A stretch of DNA of 64,000 nt from Auanema rhodensis (Eukaryota > Nematoda > Chromadorea > Rhabditida > Rhabditidae), in contig OZ059899.1 of the NCBI GenBank assembly GCA_964057225.1, positions 14,764,501 through 14,828,500 of the forward strand. The letters run 5' to 3'. Every line of letters begins with the position of its first letter. Position 1 is the stretch's first letter. The position numbers and the translations under genes were made by a program. This document shows positions 1 through 13,865 of this stretch, in pieces. The notes beneath the pieces were generated by a model that was not told the DNA's origin, made no database searches, and saw only the letters and a list, made by a program, of their open reading frames with translations.

Positions 1-3000
1 GAAACAGTTCAGCCTGAGCTAGTTAGTGGCTAATTGAGTATCTCGCCTATAATTCGTTCCTTTTTAGGAAAGACTTTTCGAAGAATTCAACAATTCTTGG
101 GACCAATTGGAAAATTTAATCAGCGGTACCATTCAATCAAAGCAGAATCAGTGGAATTTGGACGATAGACGAACCAAGGCTAAGGAGGCTATGGCAGTTT
201 CTGAAATGAAGATCAAATATAAACAAGAGTTTATGGAGCAAACTTTCTTAGGCGGAAAACATCACTTGAACTTCGCTGCTACTAAGCGAGATATAGTAAA
301 CAATGAAAATAGGAATCCGAATCGTGCCAAAGATATTAGCGGACTTATATCACTAGGTAAGTCTTTAAATATGTGTGTAAAATAGGTTTTTTTTTAGATA
401 ATGGATTACAATTATGGGTTATATCTGAAGGGTCTATTCTTTATATTCATCATATCAATGTGAACGAAAACTTGATGGATGAATTAGATACAGCGGTACA
501 TTACCAAACTTAGAATAAACTAACATTTTCAAAATTTCAGAGAATTGACACTGATCCTATACCTTTTCATGCTAAACGGCTTCTGGCGTGTGAAGAGAAA
601 CTGGCAATTATGGGTAGACAGGATATATTGCTCTACCGTTTTGGTAAAGATGGTGAAATCTTGGATCGTGCTTCGTTAACAGTAGAAGATACATTAACAA
701 ATCCACTAGTGAAGGTATGAAATAAGAACACTACTTAAAGACAAACTTGTATATTAATAGGTTGCCTGGTGTCCAGGTAAAGCGGGTTTAGTTGCAATTG
801 CCACTCTTCAGTACGTTAGAATATTTGATATAACTCAAGATCTCACCCAATATGTTGAAGAGCTTGTACTCCCAGTTGGTAAGCTTAACTTTTGTGTTCT
901 TTTTACGATTTTCTATTTCAGGAAATGTTGAGGACATGCAAATGTTTGAAGACTCCGGTGAAGTTAAAGTTTTAATCTTAAGCAGTATTGGACACTTGTA
1001 TCAGCATAAGGTTTTTTGGCTTTTATATATTTTTGATACATTTCTTAATGTTATATCGCTCAGGTTATATCCACTACTCCACAAAATAATTCGTTTTTCA
1101 TGACCAACTATTTTGACATTCTAGGTTCTCGCGATGATGGGAGTGCGATGTAAAAGCAAATTTCTTTAATTCTTATAAAAAAATTTTCTTTTAGGTCGTT
1201 CCATTATTCTCCTACTACTCAATTATTCTTTGTTTCGTTTGAAGAAGCATCTTATGTTGCTGCTGTTCCTAAAGAAAATATAACGAAAGAAGATATCTCT
1301 GTAACATGGAAAAAGTATGTAATTTTAAATGTATACCATAAACAGTTTTCAGTTAATTTTTCATAAATTAAGTTCTCAATTTTAGATTGGAAATTGAGAG
1401 TCCTCTCTATTGCTGGCAAGAAGTTCATGGTATGATCACTGCATTGCCAGTTCGTCGATTCTCCTTTATCTATTATTTCTATTACAAAGAAGATTGTCTC
1501 ATAATTCAGGTTTTTCCTCCTACTTGCAATTTTACTAAGTTCATTTTCAGTCTGCAAATCAGCGTAAACTTATTCCTTACTGTCATGTATTACTCTCGGG
1601 AGCTGACAACGAAACCGTTTTCGGGTTGAGTACTTATTTTGATAACACTGCTGTTATCCTGAGTAGAGTGTAAGTGACATTGAAGTACAAAATTTCTGTA
1701 ACTGCTTTCTACTTTTAGCAAATGGGCCTCATTGCCAGACTTCTGGATTGAATCTATGCCATTGAGACTTAAAACTCTCACTCCAGTGCTAAACGAGGAT
1801 CCAGCTGAGGACCTTCCAAGAGAACAACTTCCTCTGGTATTTACTGTTCTTCAGGATCTACCTGAAAATGCTATTTCAGATGATGGAAAAATGTGAACCT
1901 ATAGATAAGGTTGAAATTCATGCTCCTGATTTATCCAAATTCTACGAGACTATTGATCTGGAAACTAGATTAAAAACTGTAAACACATGGGCTGTAACAT
2001 TGTCTCAGGTATGGTATCATTTATTTGGGAAACGTTTACAAAGCATTTTGCAGGTTTCAAAGTTTTCTATAACTTTTCGTGTAAATGATTCAAATATGAT
2101 TGTGAGAGCTATTAGAATCGAAGTTCCTGGTGAGAAAGGACCAAATGAGGTAATCATAAAAACTGTAATTTTAAAAAGCATTTTAATCTTAGGTGAAATT
2201 CATGAATACTACCATGAACTTGGATACTAGTTCTAATCGCTTTTATGATATACTTCTAACAAGAACTGAGAGTTTGAATTTGTACGCATAGAAATATATG
2301 CTGCTTCTATTCCACTTTTTTCTAGGGATCAATCTAATATTGTTCTTACATTCAAAACTGATTTTCCACCTAATGGTAGAACAACTTCAACAGTCATTTC
2401 AATTCGTCTTTATGGAATCTCTAGAAGAGAATTCGGGTATCCAAAGTCCAATACTGTTTTGAAGAATCCGTTGTCACTACCGGAGTCAGCTATTTGTAGT
2501 CTTACTCGATTCTTCAGTAAAGCTGCCAACTGTAATTTAAAAACTTTGGTAAATACAACTGCGTTCACTTGTTTTCATTATTGTTGTTATAGGACCAAGA
2601 CAAAATGTTGAATATAGCCACAAGGTTGAGCAGTTTTCGTAATGCTCATCAAGAAATTGTCACTGCAAGCAATCATCTATTGCGTTCAATTTCTGGAAAG
2701 AGTTTAAAAACATACTATACCATCAAGGACCGAGCTACTCTTCGTAATTTATGATAGTGTTATTCAATTTAATAAATAATATTCCAGAAGATATGGCGTA
2801 TTGGATGGACCAAGCCAAGAGCATCCCCACAAATGTACTTGCAGAAATTGTGAAGCAGATCAAGTATATGACTTATACCAGAGTTGGCATATTTTTCCAA
2901 TTAGTAGAAGAAGGTAGGATTCAAAATATTTTAATTTATTTGTACACATTTGTCTGCAGAGTTGGGTGGTCCAATTGAACTTTTGGAGTACTTACATTCT

Positions 3001-6000
3001 CAGTTGAGTGTTTCAAAAGATGAACCTCAACACCTTCTTGATGTTTATGTTGCGTTGACCATGATATTCCTTTCATCCCAAGTCGGAGACACAAAACGTA
3101 TATCCCAACTTTTCCTCTCAATATTCACCGACGATAAGGTACGTATAGAAGAACTTTCTGATTCAATTACATTCTTGTTCAGCTGTCTCATCTGTCCCAT
3201 AAGGTTCGACTGATAGCTCAAACACAAGTATATTCATACTCGATGAACACCAGGAATGATCGAACTATTTCACGAACACTGAGTGTACCCTTGCGGGTTC
3301 TCAAGTGGGGTGGTTTGCGGCCATTTTATCAAAAGTCAAAAATAATCAGGTAATAACATAACAGCAAATAATTGTTTGAGTACTTCTTTCAGACCTGACG
3401 AAGCATCAACTCTTACGGAGGATTTGATGGGACATACATTATCTTCTGAAGAGCTTAACAGTACTGATATGTTTGATTTAGGTAATTATCATGTTTAAAT
3501 ATATATATATATATATAATAGTACTGTTTTTCTAGAAGCTAAGTTCATAATTGACTTGTTAAATGATGTGCTGCAAAAGATAGCAGATGAAGGTCATATA
3601 TGCTCTTTACCTAAACGAGGAACTTTAATAAGGTATTTTTTTTCCATTGTGAAGAAAGTAATTGTGAAATGTAGACATGACGCAGTACCAGCTACGTCTT
3701 TGTTGATATTAGCTATTGTTCTCATGGCTCAACTTTATCCAACAAAGCTGTATCCTACCGTAGTCGGTCTAATAGATATGGTAGATTGGAAGAACCCTTC
3801 ATCGGAAGTCAATGAAGAAAACTACAGGTAGTACTGTATTTCGCTCATCTTCTTGATACGATTTTGCAGGCAATTTCTACTGGTTCGACTCATCTCAGTT
3901 CTGCTTACTAAATGTGGGGAACATATTGAAAACAGAAAAAAGACTGATAAAGATGGTACTTTTAGATGCTCCTGAATAGATAATTATTTGAATACTGTTC
4001 TAGATAAGAAAATTAAATCTGCCATTGACGATTCAGTAACAATGACTCTCTCATCACCTGGAACACCCTGTCCTGAGTTGAAACATGATCTCGATGATAA
4101 AGCTGAGCAAGAAGACCGCGCTGCGAATAAACGACGATCTACCGAAAGATTATTAGATCAAGTATTGTGCTTAATGAGTTTTTGTTTTTCAATCAGCTTT
4201 CAAGATTGCAACACAACTGTACAGTGTTGGAGCTTTGGAATATTGTCTCGGAATAGTGAAATCTCTCATTCCATATTGGAGGGTAACCGTGAAGGAAACT
4301 AAAATTGTTTCGAAGCTGTGGACTCGTGATCGCAGCCCATTCATCACCGATTTGGCAACACTGAATGGAATAAATTGTATTTCTCTCAAATCCTGCTTTT
4401 ATTAAAAAGGATTTTTCAGATGGCAAACACGGAGCTATGGATGCTGTTGAACATTTTTATGCTATGATCACTGATGTAGCTTTACGTCTTCCCTATCAAA
4501 TGAAGAAAATAAGCAAAAATGTTGAATTCAGTTACGAATGGGTATTAGCTTTATGTGAAGTATGTTAACAACTTTTTTTCGGATCTTACTGAATTATATT
4601 TCAGCTTGTTACTTTCCATCAAGCATCTCAAGTGAGACGACAGAGTAAGAAATTACTGATTGCTCTGTGCAACGGAGACAAGCAGGAATATCGAACTGTT
4701 CGTGATCGTCATCTCATGCTGAATAACATGGAATTATTGAAGAAAAAAATATCACAGAGTTCTAATGGGTTTGAATTTGTAGCATCTGGCACCTATTCAT
4801 TTTTGAGTTCCAGCGCTTTGTCTCATCAACATCTCACAGAGGTTATGGAATTGGTTACTTTCTTGAAATCAGGCGCAACTGATAGGCCAAGTATGTGGAG
4901 GGAGATATGTGAAAAACAAGTTTGCATTTTTATATGAAACATTGACCATAGGTATATATATTCAGATGAATTGGCTAATGCAACTTGCCTGCCGACTCTC
5001 CGGCCCAGTTTCTACCCAAATTCTTGAGCTTTTGGTGTTAGCTATCCGTGATTCAACCGATTCTGAAAAAAATTTAGCTGATATGTATGAAAGCCTTTTC
5101 TTCATTTTTTTGACTCTTGTATTTGAGGTTAATGACTGATGCCGACAGTCGAGGTCTTTTGAAAATGCTCTTGGTTCGGTATCTAATTGGAAAAGAAGAT
5201 GTCGGAAGATGGCAACTTCATGGTATGATGAGATCAACAATTCAATTAGCTACAAGACAAAACCAGGTAACATATTGTTGTCCATCTAATTCATATTCAT
5301 ATATTTTTGAAGATTGTTTTGATCCGTATTCTTCTCAATGAGCTTTGGCCGTTAGCTCGTGGACTTGGTTCTCATGGGTCGCAATTAGCTGACTTGATCG
5401 CTTGTTACGCTCCTCGTCTACTTAATCCATCTGAACTTCTTGGAGTGTACCAAACGGAAGTTACTGCTATCAACGATCTAATGAAGAAGTAAATCTTTGC
5501 TTAATTTAGTTAATGTTTTATCCAAATTCTTCAGAATCGAAAGAGAAGGTCACGCTGATACATACAAATATACTACAGGACTTGGACTAGGATGGAAGTT
5601 TATGTTGATGGTTCACAGTCCTTGTTTAAATTGTTTCAGTAGAAAGGTATTTTTTAAAAATTGGTCATTGAGTCATTTAAGTATATCGTTTTAGGAAACT
5701 CATGAAAGTATGAAATTGAGCAACATCAAATTAGATGCTCGATTTTCCTCCAATGCTATGATGATTAAACTTCTAGCATATTATGAAATTAGTAAAGTTG
5801 TTATCAAGCTCTCAGAAGTAAAAAGAAATAAGATTGTGAAGTGGGAAATGAAGTTCTATAGTTCTAAACATAATATTGATATATTTAGGAGGGTGAACTT
5901 GTTTTACTGCCCCAAGATGGTCGAATCGCCTATCGAATTGAAAACAAATCCAAAACTGTGGCAGAAGGCTGGAACAGCTGTGGTATTTTTTTGTTTTCAA

Positions 6001-9000
6001 TCTACATTTTTTACTGTTTATCTCAGGGAACCAACGGAGAAGGAGAGATCGTTATTTCTTTGTCATTGCCCATTGTGGCATCATCACTGGTTATTCAGTT
6101 TTCAGAAATAACTGTGTCATCGCAAGATAATGATTTACATTGCCCCAGGTGATATTACTCATAGATTTATTCATCTTTGTATTTCAATTTCAGGTGCTCT
6201 AATGTTGTACCTCCCAATCCCGGTGTTTGTGAAAACTGTGGTGAAAACGCTTTTCAATGTGTGAAATGCCGAGCAATCAATTACGATGAAAGAGTTAGAC
6301 TTTAACGGTGTTGTTGTATGATTTTAATCTTATATAGGACCCATTCTTGTGTCAATCATGTGGTTACTGTAAGTATGCTAGGATGGACGTATCAGTGGCA
6401 TGCCGATCTTTACCAGGTGTTCAAACTATTGGTTCAGATGCTGAAAGGAGCAATGTAAGTGACGCATTAGCATTTTTCAAAGAGAATCATGAAAGTTGCT
6501 TGTAGTTTTGAAACGTTAAAGGTTTTTCAAATTATTCATTAATTTTCAGGCAGTGGAAATGATGTCTCGCCTACTTATCGACATCGAGTTATCGAAATCT
6601 CAACTTCATTATGGCAGGTCTCTGTGCGAAGCTTTATCTATTCAAGTTAGATCATTGCCTGTTATGGATTTCCATACGGAGAATATTGATAAGCTGGATG
6701 CTTTATTAGCAAGTGTTCCGCAATTAGCGCCATCTCAAGTATTTTAAAAACTACTGTATCAACTTGTTATTTTACATGCTTTTAGCATTCATTTTATGGA
6801 ATATTGCAAGTTCTAAACTTCTGTAAAAATGCTCATGAAGATCTTTGCACACAAACACAACAACTTATCGCTTATCGAGAAGAGCTCAGGAGATATGATC
6901 ATGCAACTTCTGGAACACCTATGCTTCTACACCAAGCTATAAACCCCGGTTTCTATAGTAGAAGGTTTTCTATTTCAATAATTGGTGATTAACGTAGTAT
7001 TGGATTTTCAGTAGTCAGTGCTTTGGATGTATCTGTGCATGTGTTCTACATTCTATGGCCATTCTTCAAGGAATTGCGGAAGACGCTTTATGTGCCAGTG
7101 CAATCCTCTCGGATCAAGATTCTTTCAGAAAACTAGTGAAACTTGGGCAAACTTACGATCCTTTAACTCGCCACTCAGATGAATTTGTTCTCAGGCTAGC
7201 TTTTGAAAATGAATTAGGAGCACAACGGTTTGTTTATTTCGTTCTATTAGGTTTCGTACTGAATGTAGTTTAGCCTGTGCGAGCTCACCATGGAAGGTAT
7301 CATTCGGCCGCAAACATTAGCAAAATCCATATTAGACTATCTTGATCAATTTTGGCAGATGAAATTGAAAGCATTGATTAAAGTATTCGGTTTAGTCGTA
7401 TGGGAACTAACTTTTTTTATTAACAGTTTGCCATAAAATCTGGCTCTGAGGATGCTACTTTGAGTTTTTTAATGCTAATGGATAAATTATTGCAAGATGG
7501 AAAAACACTTCGAAGAAAAATATACCGAAGAAGATTAGATTTCTTAGCTCAACGAAAGTCAGAAGCTGTAAGTTTGACTTCTTCGCTTATCCATTAATCA
7601 TTTTTTGTTATAGAAAGATATCACCCGGTTGCACCGAACAGTTTTGATTAAGAATGAGAGCATGAATATGAGTAAGAAATGTCAAAACTGGTTGGAGAGC
7701 GATAAACGTTGGAAAACTTTGGAAAGTGATCTAACAAGTGTATCTTCTGATCTTCTGAAGGTGTGTTAGATGTTTATTAGTGATTCTTATTCAAATTTAG
7801 GAACACGAGTCGTGGTTCTGGTCTGCTGTTTTCTCTCCAAAGATTGCTGTAAGAGCAGCAGCATCAAAGATAATTTATACTCTGTCACGACAACCGGTTA
7901 AAATTCACAACTTTGATTTGGTAGTTTATTTATCATATTTTCAGGGTCACCTTGGGATCAGTATTTGTATGTTGTTGAGAGGCCTTTCATATGTTTCCTC
8001 AATACCTGCACACATGACAGATCATTTCTTCCGATATTCAGAGTTGATTATTCAACAATCACAACAAGTTAGAATCCGACTATTCATGTACGGCTTCCAC
8101 TTATCTATTATGGATGAGATTTATAAGGAGTGCAAAAAAATGTATGATGAAGAAGAACAAGAGACAAGTATGGATCTTGACTTTGGCTTGTTACTCCGGA
8201 GTTACACAGGTAAAGAAACCAACTTGACATTTTTTCACACATTAATCTGTTTTAGAATTGTTCTGTAACATGTTATCTGGAAATTATATTGAACAAGCTT
8301 TGCTGAATTCCGCTCGTGATCACATCCTGTCTCCGCTTTTACAATCAACTATATTCTTGAAAAGGTATTATTATTAGTTCTGATAGATATGTAATAATAA
8401 TGGAATTGTTTCAGAGTGGTATTCCGAAGAACTCGTGCATTAGACAGTGCTCGTTTTGCATTGGAGGCTTTATTAAAACGAATGGTTGTGAAAGAACCTG
8501 TTGTGCTATTGAAGACTGCTGTCGAATCCTTAGGTTCTGAAGTTTTGGATTGCTATACTCAGGTAAATACTACATTATGATTGTAAATAATCCTTTCTCA
8601 GGCCCAAGTTGTTTCCCTCATTATGGACGTTTTAAATCCGGAGCAACAAAAGGAAGAAGATTTTCAGATCACTATAGAGAAAGATCCAGCTCAAGAAGAT
8701 TTCTTGCAAGGAAGAATGACGGGCAATCCGTATAAGGTATATTCTTGTAGGTATTAGGTTCATCAAATAATTTTTTTAGTCTTCTGATCCTGGACTTGGT
8801 CCCCTTATGAGAGATATTAAGAATAAAATTTGTCGTGATACTGAAATGGTCGCTTTATTAGAAGATGATAATGGAATGGAGGTTGCTTTATTTTGTCACT
8901 GTGATAATAATATATTATTTTTCAGCTCCTGGTTAATAATCAAATAATTTCGTTATCGTTGCCAGTCGCTGCTGTGTATGAAAAATTGTGGCGAAAGTCT

Positions 9001-11716
9001 CATCCAAGCCAGCCTTTAATAATTATATATCGAATGAGAGGTTTATTAGGAGATGCCGTTGAGCCGTTTGTGAATTCATTGAATGATGAAAAAGGTATTC
9101 TATTCAATTACAATTCTTTTATGTTCACAATTTTCCTATTCAGAAGAAGAGCATTCTGATGCCAATGCTTCAACAGTTGTGGAAGCGTTCATAGAATGTG
9201 GCGGAGTTGTTATTTCTAATGCATTGATTTCTAACTGTAATGTTTCTACTGGCGGAAGGTTAGTAAAAAATAAGTTACTTTTTTTTAAAGGAAAATTGAT
9301 ACAGACTTTTACTTACGAATTTGAAACGGCTTTATGAGTGTATAGCTAAATCCGGACAAGGTAGACAACAACTTGTCAAATCTGGAGCAATAGCTACTTT
9401 TATGAAGGTTCGTTATTACGAAAATATAAGCATATTATGTTTTTTGAGGTCGTGAAACTCTGTGTAGATGGACATAGTAAAGATGAAAGCATACTAAATA
9501 TTGGTTTAGAATATCTTGGTTTAATGAAAACGCTGTCTTCTGATGCAAATTGCCATGCGGTATTGTTTCTAATAGTTATATTTATGCAAGAGCATTTTTT
9601 AGTATTTGGGTGATTTGAATGAAGCCGATACTAAATGGTTAGTCGATATGACTATGCGTAGGAAACAAAGAGAATCCGGACAATTTCCTGACGAATGGAA
9701 ACAATTCCACCTTCATCTCATACCTTTGTTGGGAAACTTGGTACTTGGAAGCGATGAATCTGAGAAGGTTTTGGTGGATGAATGCAAAAAAACATTGAAC
9801 TGGGTCGGAATTGATGAAACGCAAACAGCAGCAGATACAACATCTAATCGAGCAGTAGCTATGTTTGATGTTGAAGTATTGGCTAAAGTAATAGAATGCA
9901 TTTTACCATCTGAACACGGTAAACGTATGAAATCTAAAATTCTGGAGTCTGGTGTTGTTGGAAGTGTAAGAAATTGTTTGGTATACATAATTAAAACAAC
10001 CAAAATGTTATAGGCATGTGAGCATTTACTTGATAGTCATCCCCCTCTATATTCCGCAACAGAATCAGTAGAATGGAAAACATTTTTGGTTAAACCTTCC
10101 TTGCGTTTACTGCTGCAATTTATGTCTAGTATGGCAAGACATCACGACCCAACACAGTTGGCAATATCTGAGAAATCATTGCATATATTACATCGACTAG
10201 AACAGGTATAATAACAATTGGTAATGAACTGTTATACTTATTCCCAAACTAGGTTGCATCTGACAACTCAATTGGAACATTAGCAGAAAACGTAGTTGAA
10301 GCTCTGAAAGAGAATAGCGAAGTAACCACTTTCACATAACTCAGGTGTTATTTCTTATTTGAAGGTTGCTGCCAAGATTGAAGCTGTTAGATTAGAAACT
10401 AAGCAGAAAAAAAGACAAATGGCTATGGCTATGAGAAACAAACAGCTTAGTAAAATGGGAATGCAAATTGGTAAATCTGGAGAAGTTATGGTTAGTTATA
10501 TGATATGGGTCTGTAATCCATTTCTCAATTAGGTGGCTGCTCGAAAAATTGCTAATGAGCCAATTCTTGACGAAGTTTCTGATCCACTCTCTGCATGTTG
10601 TATATGCCGAGAACCGGTATTAACGGGTGAAAAAGTTGCTGCCGCATATGCTTTTGCAATGTGTATTTCGGCCGAAAGCGTGGCTTCAACTCACTCCACT
10701 GTCAGTCAGATGGTTTTAGTACACATTGATTGCCATCAAGGAGCCATAAGAAGAGTTGGTGGTCCTCGCAATACCGATGAATGGTCAAAGGTATGACAAT
10801 ATGGATTATATATTTCACATCTTTATACACTCCAGGCTTCTCTTCACAATGCTGGCGCTAAATGTAACTGTATGACTCCAATCGCAACTGCTGCGGGAGT
10901 TGCTTCTAAAGAATGGGAATATGCATTAGCAAGATTCCAGGATGATTTAGAAGAATTTGCGCCAATATCTATCGCACGTTCGAATGTTTTTCTGGATATG
11001 TGCATTCTGATCGACAGGTTTATTACCTTTGGGTATGTGTATCCTCCAAAATGTAAATGTATTGTAACCGTTTGAGATCATTTTCTGAGAAATCACAAGG
11101 TGGAGGAAGAGAGTCCAATGCTCAGTACTTGGCTATACTGCACTTACTGGCATGCACGTTGCCAACTGAAGAACTTTCAACTGTCTCACCTCGGTGGAGA
11201 TTATATAGTTTTCTAATGACAGAATTGTCATTAGAAAGTTGGAATGAGCAACGAGCAGATGTAAGTTATTTATATTTATGTAGCATTTCATAGTTCCCCT
11301 TCAGATATTACGTGCTGCTTTGGAAGACGCTATAACCAGTTGTGATCGTTCCTGGTCGGCATTACGAGAAATATGCTTATCATGGGCTTTTGTAGATGGT
11401 TATTTCCAAAAGGTTATACCGGTAAGTTTATATTCATCATAGACCACATTAAGGAGTTGTAGACGCAAAGAATGGTTGCTTTTTAGATTTCTGATGCTGA
11501 TAGAACTGATTGGTTACGTACTCATATATTAGAGACTTTCCAAAAGACCTTAGTTTTTGTAAATTGGTTTGACGGTGACGTATCAAAACAAGAAGATTCA
11601 AAATCCTTTGCCGAATTATTAGGTATGATCTCTTAGGCATTTATTTTTAATATGATTTCCTTTCAGAACTAGACTACCAGGATTTTGATGCCTTTTTCAC
11701 CTCCGATGAGAACTAA
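1..11716 (+). CDS. UBR4: UBR4-type giant E3 ubiquitin ligase, C-terminal part (5' end outside window)
   Basis: Several dozen short exons joined by introns of about 45-50 nt keep one frame open for roughly 3,100 residues. The first complete exon is about 68-354 and the stop is TAA at 11714-11716. Seen: a beta-propeller-like N-terminal part (exons to about 2 kb); a cysteine-rich segment at about 6140-6400 ([33 protein letters not shown]); the conserved stretches [14 protein letters not shown] and [15 protein letters not shown] near 8.8-8.97 kb; and the C-terminal hemi-RING region with CCICRE near 10.59 kb and VHIDCH near 10.72 kb, followed by GGGRESN near 11.1 kb. These match the UBR4 (pushover/poe) family, which ubiquitinates N-degron and other substrates. 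The UBR box itself would lie upstream of base 1. The identification is firm; individual exon ends are approximate. Confidence 0.93.
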
Positions 11717-11846
11717 TACAAGTATAATTGTAAATTTGCAAATAACCGAAGTATAATTTGTTAACTGTTCATAATTATTATTTATTTATTTGTGATGTTT
11801 GAAATTTGTAAAATTTGAATATAATCCCTAGGTGTGACAAAATGTA

Positions 11847-11852
11847 AATAAA
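11847..11852 (+). terminator. Poly(A) signal AATAAA of the UBR4 gene
   Basis: A canonical AATAAA lies about 130 nt after the UBR4 stop codon and about 190 nt before the next start codon, a normal short 3' UTR for a compact genome. Confidence 0.6.
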
Positions 11853-12038
11853 ACTTCGATTTTTATAAATTTTTCTTCTACCAAAGAGTACATGAAAGAG
11901 AATTTCCAAATTTTTCAGAAAAGTACGCGTAGTGTCGTAATCATTTCTAGATTACGGTAAAAATTTACCGCGAAATTATTTCTTTCGAATGCGCCTGCTG
12001 AAACTAGAACAGTCTATAATTGAGTATCGACTGCGAAG

Positions 12039-13396
12039 ATGAGTGACGGCAAGCTTAAGGGAAAGTACGCCCTTTTCTGTTCTGTTCCTGATGACACTCC
12101 ATTTGAGAAACTAAGGTGATTGCTTTTACATGAGATTTACATTTTGTATTTGAATATATAGTGAATTTTCTCAATGGTTCCTTTCCAATGTTACAAAAGA
12201 AGCTGTTTCTATTGGAATGTACTATGATTTTGAAGATGCTCCTACTATTGTTACACGAATTTTACCAGGTGATTTAGAAGGTTGTGTGACCGCATATGAG
12301 AAACTTCACAAGGTATATCACATTATGAAATAGAAGCTACCCATGTGTTTAGGAGTATCCTTCGGTCCAATTAGTTCTCCACATTTTACCGGGTTGTAAT
12401 TCGCTTGAACATGACTGGATGAAAGCGTTGGCAGCTCGGTACGGTGTAGTGAGGCAGGGTGTTTTACTCGAAAATGCATTAAATCATTTCGAAAATGCTG
12501 AAGATCTCAGAACAGTTTTTCGGTAGCGCTTTCAAAATATTTCCCACAAAACTAATTAAATTTAGAAATGTGTCTCAATGGTTCTCTAGAGCTTTGCATA
12601 ACTTGTGGAGTTCTAAAAACTTGTCAGTTCATTTTTCTTTCTTGTGTATTTTGAGTGAAACGTTTTAGAAGCGAGAGAGCTTTTGACATTCGTGTTGGCA
12701 ATTCCACTCCTTGTTCTAATACTAAATCTTACAATCCTCACGTTATCCAGTCAGCTGTAACTCTTGCACTTCATGGATCCGATCCATCAGGTATTTATTT
12801 ATATAATTTATGACCTTTCTTTATTTTTGCCATAACTTTCAGTATGTAGAGAAGAGTCGGCTGTTAAAGTCGAAGGATTTTCGAATGGATTGAATGAGTT
12901 TGGGGTTTCCCAGCTTTTCCAAAATCTCTGTGTGACGGGTGTTAGTTTTACGCCAAATGGTGCAATTGTAACATTTGTTAACAAGTTCCATGCATATCAA
13001 GCATGTGCTTTAAATAATTCTGTAAGTAATCTTATTTCAAAATATTTTATATTTATATATATATATAACTATGTTTATAACATGGAACCATTTCAATTTA
13101 AATTCGTAAAAAAATTTTGGTTTTGCTCATAACGAAGTCCTTCATCTCTATTTTCGGGTCGTGTGTATACATATCCATCGCTTTCGTTGTGCTACAACGA
13201 TTTAATCGGCATACCTAATAATTGCCGGGTGTAAACAAGATAGAAATACTCAATTCCGATCAGTTTTCTATAATTGGACTAATTAAAATAATTTCAGGCT
13301 CTGGATCGCATACATACGCTTCGCGTTCATCCATTATCTCAAGAAGTGTCGGCACAACTAGAAGTAACGGAGCGTCACCATGGATACGTTGCATAG
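12039..13396 (+). CDS. Unrecognised 284-aa protein with RRM-like C-terminus
   Basis: Seven exons (12039-12115, 12162-12312, 12353-12522, 12566-12622, 12669-12790, 12843-13021, 13298-13396) join in frame to give 284 residues. The C-terminal 70 or so residues (LCVTGVSFTPNGAIVTFVNK, then YQACALNNSALDRIHTLRV) have the beta-strand spacing of an RNA-recognition motif whose last strand is in the final exon. The N-terminal two thirds contain two related-looking SQWF segments and resemble nothing I can name. It starts 323 bp after the UBR4 stop, on the same strand. The last intron (276 nt) is long for this neighbourhood. The exon model is well supported by phase. The function is not known, and the RRM assignment is tentative. 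Confidence 0.72.
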
Positions 13397-13865
13397 GATT
13401 GCCACACATGCATTTTGTTCCTACTTCTTTTTTTTTCTCCGAGCTTGACGCTGTACACGTTACTATAATTTTCATGTTATGTGGTATATATAGTTCTCTT
13501 TTTGGATTTTGTTCATTTTGTTCTGGTCTAACATGATTACTTCTGATATTAACAGATCTCTGTTGTATTATGGACCTTCTTGTCATGATATGGCCTTTTG
13601 TTTATTGTCCTTTCAACAACTGATTTGAATTAAAAATTACCAAGCTTTGTCATTGCTGTTGTTTTTTCCCAGGGCATAAATTGAATAATTTCAAAATGCT
13701 GTTCGTTAGGCAAAAATAGGATTTTATCCGATATTCTTTAAGCTCACTCTCTTCCTTCTATTCCATCTTCATTCCCCCTCTCTTCTTTCTATCCCTCGAG
13801 CCTCGCCCCTCAGTTGTAACTACTGCTCATACGACTCCGCCCATTTCATTTCAGAGATCCTCGCC
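13397..13865. other. Intergenic, pyrimidine-rich upstream region
   Basis: This holds the 3' flank of the RRM-like gene and the probable promoter and 5' UTR of the basigin-like gene. A CT-rich stretch (about 13738-13812) runs towards the start codon and the sequence GAGATCCTCGCC precedes the ATG. Open frames here lack splice structure and look like chance. No TATA box is obvious. Confidence 0.5.

Noticed and set aside
13222-13586. Overlapping ORFs on both strands after the RRM-like gene
   Set aside because: They overlap its last exon in other frames and show no conservation features.
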